Origin: Microlunatus antarcticus
Lineage (GTDB): Bacteria; Actinomycetota; Actinomycetes; Propionibacteriales; Propionibacteriaceae
Length of the DNA: 64,000 nucleotides
Reading direction: 5' to 3'
Assembly (NCBI RefSeq): GCF_014193425.1
Contig: NZ_JACHZG010000001.1
Span: forward strand, 3,038,001 to 3,102,000
Position numbers and translations under genes: made by a program. Below the pieces are notes generated by a model. That model saw only the letters and a program-made list of their open reading frames with translations, ran no database searches and was not told the DNA's origin. Shown here one piece after another: positions 15,934-24,320 of the stretch. Position 1 is the stretch's first letter; every line of letters begins with the position of its first letter.

Positions 15934-16442
15934 CCGCCGTCGGTCAGGGACGCCAGCTCCTCGTACGCGGCCGACCGGTCGGCGTGGTCGGGGCCGATCA
16001 TGATCCCGCTCCGCTGGCGCTGGAAGCAGTACAGGTCGATCATCAGCGGACCGGGGTGCCACAGGCAGGCGGGCTCGGCGGCGCTCCCCCACTCCTCGAC
16101 CGGGGGGCCGAGCCGCCGGCTCACCAGCTCGCGCACGGCCGCGTACCCGACGCGCGCCCGTTCGCCGTCCTCGACCGGCTCGTCGTAGGCGAAGAGGCCG
16201 AGCCCGAGGAACTCGCCGCGGAACATGGTCGCCGTCCCGCCCAGCCCGCTCGACAGGTCCGAGGCGAACCAGCGGCGTTCCGCACCGGGCACGTTCTCGT
16301 CGGGCCGGGGGCTCTCCACGTCGTGGAGGCCGAGCTGGTCGAAGAGGACGAGGCGTTCGTCCTCCGTGGTGGGCCACGCGAGCTCGGTCATCCGCACGAC
16401 CAGGTCCGCCAGGTCGGCCGCGGTCGGCTCGAGATCCACCAT
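15930..16442 (-). CDS. Conserved hypothetical protein (possibly DUF6301-like)
   Basis: The protein is about 170 residues from ATG 16442; the frame is open to 16487, but the extra residues are low-complexity. It is a soluble alpha/beta protein with ADLVVRMTELAWPTTEDERLVLFDQLGL, WFASDLSSGLGGTATMFRGEFLGLGLFAYD and CLWHPGPLMIDLYCFQRQRSGIMIGP. It resembles small actinobacterial proteins with an N-terminal Trp-Pro motif; I cannot assign a function. It is divergent from the Gfo/Idh/MocA gene. Confidence 0.65.
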   Translation of the reverse strand: MVDLEPTAADLADLVVRMTELAWPTTEDERLVLFDQLGLHDVESPRPDENVPGAERRWFASDLSSGLGGTATMFRGEFLGLGLFAYDEPVEDGERARVGYAAVRELVSRRLGPPVEEWGSAAEPACLWHPGPLMIDLYCFQRQRSGIMIGPDHADRSAAYEELASLTDGG

Positions 16443-16498
16443 GGGCCCATCGTCTCTCGTGCGCCCGCCGGCCGGGGCTCTCCGCATAGGTTGCTCCG

Positions 16499-17500
16499 GT
16501 GAGGCTCGGGGTCGTCGGTGTCAGCCCGCTCGCGACCGTGCGCGTCGACGCGCTGCTCGCGACCGGGTCGGTCGAGCTGGTGGCGGTGGCGGCGCGCCGC
16601 CAGGAACGGGCGGCCGCGTTCGCCGAGCGGTACCCCGGTGCGCAGGGCGGGACCGTCGACGACCTCTTCGCCCGGGACGACCTCGACGCGGTGCTGGTCG
16701 CCCTGCCGCACCGCGTGCAGGACGAGGTCGTCCTCCGCTGCCTCGACGCGGGTCTCGACGTCCTGATCGGCGGCCCGCTCGCCTCGACGCTCGCGGCCGG
16801 GCAGCGCGTCGTCGACGGCCAGCGCGCGGCCGGTGTCGTGGTCGAGGCCGGGTACGAGGCCCGCTACAAGAGCGTCTGGCGACGGGTCGCCGAGCTCCTC
16901 GGCGAGAACGCGGTCGGCGAGCTCGTCAGCGTGCGGTCCAACGCCGGCTACGAGCAGCAGGAGCGCGGCTGGCACTACGAGCAGGAGGCCAGCGGCGGCA
17001 TGCTCGTCACGCACCTGACCTACGCGTTCCTCGACCCGTTGCGCTGGCTGCTGGGCGAGCCCGTGATCAAGGGGGCGATCGGCAACGTCAAGCGGGTCCT
17101 GGACCCGGGCGGCGTACGGCCGGAGACCGTCATGGTGCTGGCCGAGTTCCCGGGCCGGGTCGTCGCGGCGATGACCGCCTCGTACGTCAAGCCGTCGGAC
17201 CTCGACGACTGGGACCTGCTCCTCGTCGGCACCGACGGTGCGCTGGAGATCCACCCGGGGGACCAGGACGGCGGTCGGCTCCGTCTCTCGAGGCGTGGGG
17301 CCGAAGCGGCCGTCGAGACGTTCCCGGCCGACGGCTTCCTCCGGCAGGCCGCGGCCTTCGTCGGCGCCGTCGAGGAACGTCGTGGCCGGACGACGAGCAC
17401 GGCCGGTCCCCTGCTCAGCCCACCGGCAGACGCGGTCCTCGACCTGGCCCTGTGCGCCGAGATCGACGCGGCCTGGGACGACCGGGGTCCGGAGTCGTGA
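16499..17500 (+). CDS. Gfo/Idh/MocA-family oxidoreductase
   Basis: The protein is 333 residues from GTG 16499. It has an N-terminal Rossmann domain (LGVVGVSPLATVRVDALL, then DDLDAVLVALPHRVQDEVVLRCLDAG), IGGPLASTLAAGQRVVDG in place of the usual EKP motif, and a C-terminal substrate domain with GWHYEQEASGGMLVTHLTYAF. The classical catalytic Lys of the EKP motif is not seen (GGPLA), so activity may differ from typical sugar dehydrogenases. TAGGTT lies 6 nt before the start, consistent with a leaderless mRNA. Its stop overlaps the next start (GTGA). Confidence 0.85.
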   Translation: MRLGVVGVSPLATVRVDALLATGSVELVAVAARRQERAAAFAERYPGAQGGTVDDLFARDDLDAVLVALPHRVQDEVVLRCLDAGLDVLIGGPLASTLAAGQRVVDGQRAAGVVVEAGYEARYKSVWRRVAELLGENAVGELVSVRSNAGYEQQERGWHYEQEASGGMLVTHLTYAFLDPLRWLLGEPVIKGAIGNVKRVLDPGGVRPETVMVLAEFPGRVVAAMTASYVKPSDLDDWDLLLVGTDGALEIHPGDQDGGRLRLSRRGAEAAVETFPADGFLRQAAAFVGAVEERRGRTTSTAGPLLSPPADAVLDLALCAEIDAAWDDRGPES

Positions 17501-18021
17501 GCGTCCTGACGCGTCCCGTACGGCGCCAGGCGAACCTGGACGACGTGGTCGTCTGGCTCGGCGGGGCCTGCGGCGCGGTGGGAGCTGTCGGTGGATGCCT
17601 CGTCGGCTGGCTCTACGGGCGGGACGAGGCGACGGAGGTCACTCAGACGAGCAGCCTGGTCCTGTCCGCCGGGGTGGGCCTGGTCGCCGGCCTCGTGCTC
17701 GGTCTCGTCGTCGCGCCCGGGGCGGTTCTCGTGCTGGTCGCGCTCGAAGGCCGGGCGTGGGCGTCCGCGTCGGCGCTGCGGGCCGTGCTTGCGGCGGCGG
17801 GTGCGGCGTTCCCGGTCACGGCGCTGCTCCTGCTGCTGTCGGGCTTCGAGGTCAGCCCGGGAGCGCTCGCCTTCTGCGTCGCGGTGTCAGCGGTGCCGGC
17901 CGGGCTGGCCACCCTGGCCCTGGACCGGCGCGCTCTCAGCCGAACACGTCCTGGGCCGCAGTCCAGGACGAACGGTCCTCGAGGTCGTCGGGGAACCGCA
18001 GGGACTCGGCGAGCGCCATGA
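17497..18021 (+). CDS. Small integral membrane protein, function unknown
   Basis: The protein is about 174 residues from GTG 17497, which overlaps the upstream stop by 4 nt and argues for co-translation with the oxidoreductase. Four hydrophobic helices are visible: VVWLGGACGAVGAVGGCLVGWLY, LVLSAGVGLVAGLVLGLVV with the following segment, LRAVLAAAGAAFPVTALLLLLSG, and ALAFCVAVSAVPAGLATLAL. The last 29 residues are Arg/Pro/Gly-rich and lie opposite the C-terminal codons of the next, convergent gene (86-nt overlap), so the real end of the conserved protein is near residue 147. Confidence 0.65.
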   Translation: MSVLTRPVRRQANLDDVVVWLGGACGAVGAVGGCLVGWLYGRDEATEVTQTSSLVLSAGVGLVAGLVLGLVVAPGAVLVLVALEGRAWASASALRAVLAAAGAAFPVTALLLLLSGFEVSPGALAFCVAVSAVPAGLATLALDRRALSRTRPGPQSRTNGPRGRRGTAGTRRAP

Positions 18022-18838
18022 TCATCGGCAGCTCCGCGGAACGGTCGGGGTAGGGCCCGGTGTCGCTCGCGTCCGTCCTCACGCAGACGTCGTGACCCTG
18101 GACGTCCAGGCAGACGCCCGGGAACCTCGCCGTCTCGTCGATCATGGCCGGACGTCCGTTGATCACGGTCTTCCGACCCTCCGGCTGGTCGAGCTCCCCG
18201 TCGAAGGACAGCACCAGCGCGCCCTCCTCGGTCCCGACCCGGCCGGCGCCCGCGAGGCGGACCGTCGTCTCGCCGGACGGCACGTCCTGCTCGACGCTGC
18301 TGACCTCGAGGCCGGCGGGGAGCGACACGTCGAAGGGCAGCAAGATCTCGGACGGCTCGTCGACGACGATCTCCGCCAACCGGTCCTGGAAGGCGGACTG
18401 ACCCTCGTCCTCGCACATCGACTGCGTCCAGGCACCGTCGGCCCGCTGCCATATCAGGTAGTCGCCCTCGGCGCCGGCACCGTTCCGCACCGCCGGGCGA
18501 CCCTGCACCGTCGTCGGCACCTTCTCGCCCACCATGTTCTCCGGGCCGCCCCACCCGGGGGCGGAGACGGAGACGGAGCACCGCACCTCCGCACCACTCG
18601 CGTCCCGGCCCAGGCTCACGGTCGTCGACTCGGCGTACGCGTCGACCCGCTGGCCCACCACGCGTACGGAGGTCGACCCCGGCACCCGGTGGCTCAGCGC
18701 CCAGTGCTCGCGGGTCGGGCCGGGCGGAGCCTGCTCGCCGACGTCGGTCGGACGCTGCAGGGGGACGCCGCAACCGACCAGCAGCACGGCGGTGGCGGCG
18801 CCGGCGAGCGACGTCGACCTCCGCAGACCCGGCCGCAC
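17936..18838 (-). CDS. Secreted lipoprotein, function unknown
   Basis: The protein is 300 residues, with a lipoprotein signal peptide ending in a lipobox (AVLLVGC, Cys about residue 23). The mature part has two similar halves with paired cysteines (EVRCSVSVSAPGW with QSMCEDEG; GVCLDVQGHDVCVRTDAS), suggesting disulfides and a duplicated beta-rich domain. No enzymatic motif was recognised. The GTG at 18838 has a GGGGAG very close to it. Monocistronic and convergent with the membrane-protein gene. Confidence 0.75.
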   Translation of the reverse strand: MRPGLRRSTSLAGAATAVLLVGCGVPLQRPTDVGEQAPPGPTREHWALSHRVPGSTSVRVVGQRVDAYAESTTVSLGRDASGAEVRCSVSVSAPGWGGPENMVGEKVPTTVQGRPAVRNGAGAEGDYLIWQRADGAWTQSMCEDEGQSAFQDRLAEIVVDEPSEILLPFDVSLPAGLEVSSVEQDVPSGETTVRLAGAGRVGTEEGALVLSFDGELDQPEGRKTVINGRPAMIDETARFPGVCLDVQGHDVCVRTDASDTGPYPDRSAELPMIMALAESLRFPDDLEDRSSWTAAQDVFG

Positions 18839-18863
18839 CTCCCCGCCCCCGCCCTGTTCCGCC

Positions 18864-19826
18864 TCAGTCCAGCAGCGTGTCGAGGACCCCGCGGATGTAG
18901 GTGCGGTTGCGCGCGATCACGCCGAGGCTGTCGCTGCCGTAGTGCTCGCAGAGGAACGCCCCGGAGAAGCCCAGCTCGAGGGCCCGGCCGATCACGGTCC
19001 GGTAGTTGATCAGGCCGAACTCCATCGGCAGCGGGAAGGTGGAGACCGTGCCGGACGCCGGGTCCTCGTCGCGCGCGTAGTTCTTCACGTGCCAGTAGTT
19101 GGCGTAGGGCAGGACCTTCTCGAACATCTCCAGGACGGGCTCGAGCGGGCGGTGCAGCCGGATGAAGTTGCCGATGTCGGGGTTGAGCCCGCACGCCGGG
19201 TGGTCGACCTCCTGGAGGAAGGCGACCGCGGAGTCGCACGTGCCGACGTAGGTGTCCTCGTACATCTCGAGGGTGATCTGCTGGCCGTTCCCGGCGGCGT
19301 GCTCGGCGAGCTCCCGGATCCGGGACGCGGCGAGCGCCCGGGCCTCCGCGGACTCGTCGTCCTGCCAGCCCTCCTCCAGCCAGAACCACAGCGCCTTCGC
19401 CTGCGCGGGGGTGAACGGCTGGAAGAAGCCGAAGCTGACCAACGGGATCTCGAGCTGGGCCGCGGCGTCGAGCAGCCGGTGGCTGTAGTCGAGGTACTCC
19501 GCGCCGTGCTCGGGGTCCATCACGCTGCGCCGCGAGGTCGAGATCGCGGGGATGGTCAGCCCGGCGTCGGCCAGCACGGCCGAGAAGTCGGTGAGCCGCT
19601 CGGGCGCGAGGTCGGCGATGCGCACCCAGGTGTCGGTCGGGTCGACCTCGGTGAAGCCCATCCGCCGGACGAGACGCAGCTGCTTGGCCCACTCCGCGGG
19701 GTCGGCGTCCTGGATCGGTCCGCCCTTGGAGTCGTTGCTGCCGAAGGCGAGCATCGCCGCGGCGATCGGCCAGGTGTCGGCCGTGTACGGCGGGGTCGCG
19801 CCGGGGGTGTTCGTGGTGAGGGTCAT
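18864..19826 (-). CDS. Sugar phosphate isomerase/epimerase (AP endonuclease 2-like TIM barrel)
   Basis: The protein is 320 residues from ATG 19826, after GAGGAGG with suitable spacing. It is a xylose-isomerase-like TIM barrel: FTEVDPTDTWVRIADL, GLTIPAISTSRRSVMDPEHGAEYLDYSHRLLDAAAQL, ITLEMYEDTYVG, GLNPDIGNFIRLH and YWHVKNYARDEDP supply the metal-site Glu/Asp/His residues. Such proteins interconvert ketoses or inositol derivatives. The 4-nt overlap (ATGA) with the upstream hydroxyacyl-dehydrogenase gene suggests both act on the same sugar-acid substrate, which I cannot name. Confidence 0.85.
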   Translation of the reverse strand: MTLTTNTPGATPPYTADTWPIAAAMLAFGSNDSKGGPIQDADPAEWAKQLRLVRRMGFTEVDPTDTWVRIADLAPERLTDFSAVLADAGLTIPAISTSRRSVMDPEHGAEYLDYSHRLLDAAAQLEIPLVSFGFFQPFTPAQAKALWFWLEEGWQDDESAEARALAASRIRELAEHAAGNGQQITLEMYEDTYVGTCDSAVAFLQEVDHPACGLNPDIGNFIRLHRPLEPVLEMFEKVLPYANYWHVKNYARDEDPASGTVSTFPLPMEFGLINYRTVIGRALELGFSGAFLCEHYGSDSLGVIARNRTYIRGVLDTLLD

Positions 19827-20845
19827 CGCTGGTCCTCCTCGGTGGTCGTCAGGGGCTCGGGGTTCTTCAGGGCTTCGGGAGTAGCCACGGCCTCCCCGAC
19901 CGTCGGCGCCGGACCGAGCTCGCGGAGGAGCTGGCCGAGGCGGGCGTACGCGCGGTTCCGGTAGGCGACGAGCGGGGCCGAGTCGCCGGCCGGGATGACG
20001 AACCCGCCGTCCTTCTTGACCCCGAGGTGGCCGCCCTCGACGAGGTCGGTGATCACCGCCGGTGCTGCGAACCGGTCCCCGTAGTGCTCGGCGAGGGTGT
20101 TGAAGCCGGCCGCGTAGATGTCGAGCCCGGCCATGTCGGCGATGGCGAACGGGCCGAAGAACGGCAGCCGGTAGCCGAAGGTCGTCCGGACGACGATGTC
20201 GACGTCCTCGGCGGTGGCGACACCCTCCTCCACCAGCGAGGCGGCCTCCTTGAGCAGCACGTACTGGAGGCGGTTGAGCACGAAGCCCGCCTTGTCGCTC
20301 ACGCGCGCGCTGAGCTTGCCCGTCCGGGCCACCAGCTCCTCCGACGCCACCACGGCCGCCGGGTCGGTGCCAGCGTGGGCGATGAGCTCGACGCCGGGGA
20401 TGAAGGGGGCCGGGTTGGAGAAGTGCACGCCGAGGAAACGGGCGGAGTGCTGCAGGTTCACGGCGAGCCCGCCGATCGGCAGGGTCGAGGTGTTGGTCCC
20501 GATGATGGCGTCGGGACGGGCGGCGGCCTCGATGGCGGCCAGCACCGCGCCCTTGACCGCCGGGTTCTCCGAGACGGCCTCCTCGACGAAGTCCGCTTCG
20601 GCGACGGCCTCCTCCAGGCTGGCCGCGGCGCGGATGTTGGCCTCCACCAGATCGGTCGACCCCGGGTCGAAGAGGCCCTGGTCCTCGAAGGCGCGAGCCT
20701 CCTGCCGGATCCGCTCGAGCTGGCGCCGGGTGGTCTCGGCGTCGGCGTCGGTGACGACGACCCGGAACCCGGCGATGGCGAGCACCTGGGCGATCCCGCC
20801 CCCCATGTAGCCCGCTCCGACGACGGCGACGTCCCTGATGCTCAC
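19823..20845 (-). CDS. 3-hydroxyacyl-CoA dehydrogenase-family NAD-dependent oxidoreductase
   Basis: The protein is 340 residues from GTG 20845, after GGGGGAG. The N-terminal Rossmann domain has VAVVGAGYMGGGIAQVLAIAGF and VVTDADAETT; IIGTNTSTLPI and LGVHFSNPAPFIPGVELI contain the catalytic-site residues of the family (His in HFSNPAP); the C-terminal domain has KAGFVLNRLQYVLLKEAASLVEEGVAT. The family includes L-gulonate and carnitine dehydrogenases as well as fatty-acid enzymes; pairing with a sugar isomerase favours a sugar-acid substrate (inference). Confidence 0.87.
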   Translation of the reverse strand: MSIRDVAVVGAGYMGGGIAQVLAIAGFRVVVTDADAETTRRQLERIRQEARAFEDQGLFDPGSTDLVEANIRAAASLEEAVAEADFVEEAVSENPAVKGAVLAAIEAAARPDAIIGTNTSTLPIGGLAVNLQHSARFLGVHFSNPAPFIPGVELIAHAGTDPAAVVASEELVARTGKLSARVSDKAGFVLNRLQYVLLKEAASLVEEGVATAEDVDIVVRTTFGYRLPFFGPFAIADMAGLDIYAAGFNTLAEHYGDRFAAPAVITDLVEGGHLGVKKDGGFVIPAGDSAPLVAYRNRAYARLGQLLRELGPAPTVGEAVATPEALKNPEPLTTTEEDQR

Positions 20846-21021
20846 GCAGTGCTCCCCCACCCGGGTCCGGGTGGCGCCGTTGCCCCTCCCGCGGACGCCC
20901 CGGTCGGGTGGTGGGGCGTCGACGCTCAACGTAGCCCGAGGGTGCCGCTCGAGACGGAGCGGGCGGGGGCGGTGGAGGTTCCGCGGGGCGGTTGTCGGTG
21001 GGGCCTCGTAGGCTCCCTCCC

Positions 21022-21291
21022 GTGAGCAAGGTCGACGCCCAGCGGGCGATGCGTGAAGCCAAGTACGCCCGGGACAGCGCCAGCGGTCCCACCCGCCGTG
21101 AGGCGGCCGCCACGCAGGGCACTTCTCCGGCCCCCGCCGCCGCGGCACCGGCGGTCAAGCCGGCGAAGGCCCCCAAGGCGGCCCCCGCTGCCGCGGCCCC
21201 CCAGGGCGAGCTCTGCGGCCACAAGTCCATGAACGGGCGGGCGTGCACCCGCGAGGCCGGCCACCCGGAGAAGAACCACCGCTACGGCTGA
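21022..21291 (+). CDS. Small Ala/Pro/Lys-rich protein with Cys-His zinc-knuckle-like tail
   Basis: The protein is 89 residues from GTG 21022. The first two thirds are basic and low complexity (RAMREAKYARDSASG, then an Ala/Pro/Lys linker). The tail CGHKSMNGRACTREAGHPEK carries the spacing C-x-H-x7-C-x5-H, which could bind zinc. TAGGCT lies 7 nt before the start, so it may be leaderless. I do not know a function. The last 10 nt overlap the convergent membrane-protein gene. Confidence 0.6.
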   Translation: MSKVDAQRAMREAKYARDSASGPTRREAAATQGTSPAPAAAAPAVKPAKAPKAAPAAAAPQGELCGHKSMNGRACTREAGHPEKNHRYG

Positions 21292-21995
21292 GCCGTCGCC
21301 CTCGTCCGTCGTTCGGTGGACGGCGCCCGGTCCCTGAGCCGCGAGCGCACCACGAGGGCGGCACCGCAGAGCAGCAGCGTCGCCGCCATCCCGAACCCGG
21401 CCCCGGGGCGGGGGTAGCCGTCGCCCAGGTGGCCGTGGAAGACGACCAGCTCCGCCATCCAGCGCACCAGCCCGAACGTGGTCGTACCGACGAGGGCGAT
21501 CACGGGCCAGACGAGGCGGAGCGGGATCTTCTCCTCGTCCACCGAGCTCAGCACCATCCCCAGGGCGAGCGCCACGGCGAGCAGCTCGCCGCCGACGTAC
21601 CAGAGCCCAGAGATGTCCATCTCGGGGTCGATGAGCGGCGTGAAGGCCGAGACCACCGACCAGACCCCGATCGACACGGCCTGCAACGCCAGCAGCGTCC
21701 CGACGACCCGCCCCGCCCGCCGGAGCGGGAGAGCCATCATCGCGACCGGCCAGGCCAGCCCGGCCAGCAGCGAGGCGATCGCGACGGGCCCGACCACCCA
21801 GGGGACGCGGTCCGGCGGGTCTGCCATGTAGGGCGGGGTCAGCCAGGTGTCCCGCCGGTGCGAGCAGAGGTCCGAGCGCACCCCGCCGTCGAAGCACGGC
21901 GACCAGTGCGCGACGTACGAGACGGCTGTGAGCGCCCCCGCGACGAGCAGGAGCACCCCCGCGAGGAGCCAGGCGTTCCGCGCTCGACTGATCAC
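21282..21995 (-). CDS. Multi-pass membrane protein, function unknown
   Basis: The protein is about 237 residues from GTG 21995 (a TTG at 22016 is less likely). Six hydrophobic segments are visible, for example NAWLLAGVLLLVAGALTAVSYVA, WVVGPVAIASLLAGLAWPVAMMAL and FGMAATLLLCGAALVV. Two cysteines (SPCFDGG, SDLCSHRR) in the first outside loop could form a disulfide. No transporter signature was recognised. Confidence 0.65.
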   Translation of the reverse strand: MISRARNAWLLAGVLLLVAGALTAVSYVAHWSPCFDGGVRSDLCSHRRDTWLTPPYMADPPDRVPWVVGPVAIASLLAGLAWPVAMMALPLRRAGRVVGTLLALQAVSIGVWSVVSAFTPLIDPEMDISGLWYVGGELLAVALALGMVLSSVDEEKIPLRLVWPVIALVGTTTFGLVRWMAELVVFHGHLGDGYPRPGAGFGMAATLLLCGAALVVRSRLRDRAPSTERRTRATAQP

Positions 21996-22034
21996 GGCGT
22001 CACCGTACGGCCCCAATGCGTCCGGGGGGTTGCG

Positions 22035-22733
22035 TCAGAGGGCGAGCAGCAGGTCCACGACCGCGTCGGGCTGCGACAGGAACACGTGGTGCCCGGCCTC
22101 GAGCTCGACGACGCGGCCCGCCCGACGCGCGAAGTCGCGCTGCCGGTCCGCCGGCGTCCCGCGGTCGTCCGTACAGACGACGTAGGTCGAGGGCACCTGC
22201 TGCCAGGCGGCCGCACCCACGGGCTCACCCGTGACGCGCACGCTCTGGTCGGCCAGGTGCTCCCCCGCCTCGGCCTGGACCTCGGGGTCGCAGTCCTGGA
22301 GGAAGGTGCCGACGAGCAGCTCGGGCCGGACGCGGAACACCCCCGCCGCCGGGTCCACGTCCAGGAACGGCGCCGGACCGCCGTCGCCCCCGAAGTCCGA
22401 CAGGCTCTGGCCGATCTCGGGCAGGTAGCTGGACACCAGCACCAGGTGGCGCACCGACGCGATCCCGGCCGCCGCCTCGGCGGCGACGATGCCGCCGTAG
22501 CTGTGGGCGACGACCACGGTCGGTTCGTCGCCGTCCTGCAGCACCTGCCGCACCGCGGCGACGTCCTCGGCGAGCCCGGCGCCGTCCGTCCCCCCGGGCA
22601 CACCGGTCTCGCCGCAGCTGGGCAGCGGCGGGGCGACGCTCACGACGCCGCGGTCCTGCAGCAGCGCCGCCGCGCGGTGCCACCACCACGACCCGTCCTT
22701 CACGCACGCCCCGTGCACGAACACGACCCTCAT
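22035..22733 (-). CDS. Alpha/beta hydrolase (EstC/salicylate-esterase-like)
   Basis: The protein is 232 residues from ATG 22733 after GAGGAG. Short alpha/beta hydrolase with FVHGACVKDGSWWWHRAAALL at the oxyanion site, the nucleophile elbow VVAHSYGG, an acid near PELLVGTFLQDCDP or VCTDDRG, and the catalytic His in LEAGHHVFLSQPD. This is the pattern of plant methyl-esterase-like and EstC-type hydrolases. It is divergent from a TetR regulator with an operator-like palindrome between, so its expression is probably ligand-controlled. Confidence 0.85.
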   Translation of the reverse strand: MRVVFVHGACVKDGSWWWHRAAALLQDRGVVSVAPPLPSCGETGVPGGTDGAGLAEDVAAVRQVLQDGDEPTVVVAHSYGGIVAAEAAAGIASVRHLVLVSSYLPEIGQSLSDFGGDGGPAPFLDVDPAAGVFRVRPELLVGTFLQDCDPEVQAEAGEHLADQSVRVTGEPVGAAAWQQVPSTYVVCTDDRGTPADRQRDFARRAGRVVELEAGHHVFLSQPDAVVDLLLAL

Positions 22734-22788
22734 CACGTCTCCTCGTCTGCTGCGCCCGACGGCCCGGACACCTGTTCCCGACGTTAGA

Positions 22789-22804
22789 CGTAGCGGTTGT
22801 TACG
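22789..22804. promoter_or_regulatory. TetR-type operator candidate
   Basis: CGTAGC and GTTACG form an imperfect 6-bp inverted repeat with a 4-nt centre (5 of 6 pairs) in the 86-nt gap between the divergent hydrolase and tetR-type genes. Confidence 0.35.
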
Positions 22805-22819
22805 CGAAAAGATGGCGGC

Positions 22820-23464
22820 ATGGGACGACGTCCTCAGCCCGACATCCGCGAACGGCTGCTCGATGCCTGCACCGACCACGCCCTGGCGCACGGCCTGCCC
22901 GACCGGCTCGAGCCGTTCACCCGCGCGACCGGCGCGTCGGCGCGCGTGCTGATCTACCACTTCGGCACCCGCGACGCCCTGCTGCGGGCCGTCCTCGGGC
23001 AGGCGCGGCGCCGACAGGTCGAGCTGTACGGCGACCTCCTCTCGGTCCGGCCCGGGGAGGCCTACACCGACACCCTGCTGCGCTTCTGGACCTCGATGAC
23101 CGGACCGGACGGGCAGCCGTACCTGCGCCTGTTCGGTCCGCTGCGCGAGAGCGCCGAGCAGCGGCTGTGGCCCGGCTTCCGCCGGGTCGCGACCACCGAC
23201 TGGCTCGGACCCCTCGAGGAGGGCCTGCGCAGCCTCGGCCGGCCGGACCTCGCCACGCTCGTGCTCGCCGTCGTCCGCGGCCTCCTGGCCGACCTCGACG
23301 CGACCGGCGACGCCGAGCGCACCGACCGGGCGTTCCGGGCCTTCCTCGACGCGATCGAGCCGCGGGCGGCCGACGGTCAGCGCGCGCCGGCCGCGACCTC
23401 CGGACCGAGCACGGCGAGCAGGCCGAGCGCGTCCGCGGCGGAGGACCCGCGCGGCGCGCTGTAG
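22820..23464 (+). CDS. TetR-family transcriptional regulator
   Basis: The protein is 214 residues. The N-terminal HTH spans about residues 10-55 (IRERLLDACTDHALAHG, then RATGASARVLIYHFGTRDALLRAVL), followed by a ligand domain. The family-like part ends near FLDAIEP; the last 35 residues are Ala/Ser/Pro-rich and lie opposite the C-terminal codons of the convergent XRE gene (88-nt overlap), suggesting loss of an earlier stop. Likely represses the divergent hydrolase. Confidence 0.88.
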   Translation: MGRRPQPDIRERLLDACTDHALAHGLPDRLEPFTRATGASARVLIYHFGTRDALLRAVLGQARRRQVELYGDLLSVRPGEAYTDTLLRFWTSMTGPDGQPYLRLFGPLRESAEQRLWPGFRRVATTDWLGPLEEGLRSLGRPDLATLVLAVVRGLLADLDATGDAERTDRAFRAFLDAIEPRAADGQRAPAATSGPSTASRPSASAAEDPRGAL

Positions 23465-24225
23465 AGGACGAGGTGCTGGTCCTGCTCGACCAGGTCGAGG
23501 GCGTCGCACTCGACGGTGAGTGCGCCGACGACGGGGTGGTCGAAGGTTTTCGTCAGCACGGGCGCCGCCTGGACGTCGTGACGTTCCCACCGCCGGGCGA
23601 AGTCGTCGCTGCCTGCGAGGAGCTCGTCGACGAGCCCGGTGACGACCGGGTCGGTCGGGTAGCGCCCGAGGGTGACGCGCAGCCCGGCGACGACGCCGAG
23701 CCGGAAGTCGGCCAGGTCGGACACCCCGTACAGCGGGCTGGGTCCCGTCGTGCCGAGGAACGCCCGCCGCGCGAGGTTGCGGTCTCGCGGGGCGAGGAGG
23801 GCGAAGTCCTCCATGAGCGCGGCGGCGAGGTCGTTCCAGGCGAGGACCTCGAACGCGGCCGACACCACGAAGGCGGCGGTCTGCGGGAGCCGCTCGACCA
23901 GCGCGAGGATGCTCGGGCGGACGTCGCGCCGGTGCAGGCCCCCGCGGGTCGGCGCGGTCCCGGCGAGGACGTGGAGGTGGTCGGACTCGGCGTCGGTGAG
24001 CCGGAGCGCCCGGGCGATGCCGGACAGGACCTCGCTCGACGGCCGCGGAGCGCGCCCCTGCTCCAGCCGCACGTAGTACTCGATCGAGATGTAGGCGAGC
24101 ACCGCGACCTCCTCACGGCGCAGACCCGGCGTACGCCGTCGCGCGCCGGCCGGCAGCCCGACGTCCTCCGGCCGCAGCCGCTCCCGACGGCTGCGGAGGA
24201 ACGCTCCCAGCTCCTGCTTGTCCAC
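23377..24225 (-). CDS. XRE-family regulator with MmyB-like ligand-binding domain
   Basis: The protein is 282 residues. The N-terminal HTH has the family's RRTPGLRREEVAVLAYISIEYYVRLEQGRAPRPS signature split over residues about 29-62, followed by the MmyB-like domain (AFVVSAAFEVLAWNDLAAALMEDF, RNLARRAFL). Members in actinobacteria usually repress an adjacent, divergent SDR or oxidoreductase; here an SDR gene (24321) is divergent, 95 nt away. GTG 24225 follows GGAGGG. Confidence 0.88.
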   Translation of the reverse strand: MDKQELGAFLRSRRERLRPEDVGLPAGARRRTPGLRREEVAVLAYISIEYYVRLEQGRAPRPSSEVLSGIARALRLTDAESDHLHVLAGTAPTRGGLHRRDVRPSILALVERLPQTAAFVVSAAFEVLAWNDLAAALMEDFALLAPRDRNLARRAFLGTTGPSPLYGVSDLADFRLGVVAGLRVTLGRYPTDPVVTGLVDELLAGSDDFARRWERHDVQAAPVLTKTFDHPVVGALTVECDALDLVEQDQHLVLYSAPRGSSAADALGLLAVLGPEVAAGAR

Positions 24226-24320
24226 CCCTCCAGTCTGCGCACCGCCGGGCGTCGGCGGGCCGCTCAGCCTGGTACCGCCTGTGCCTGCCTGCGGACGTCG
24301 ACGCCACGCACGCTGGCGGC

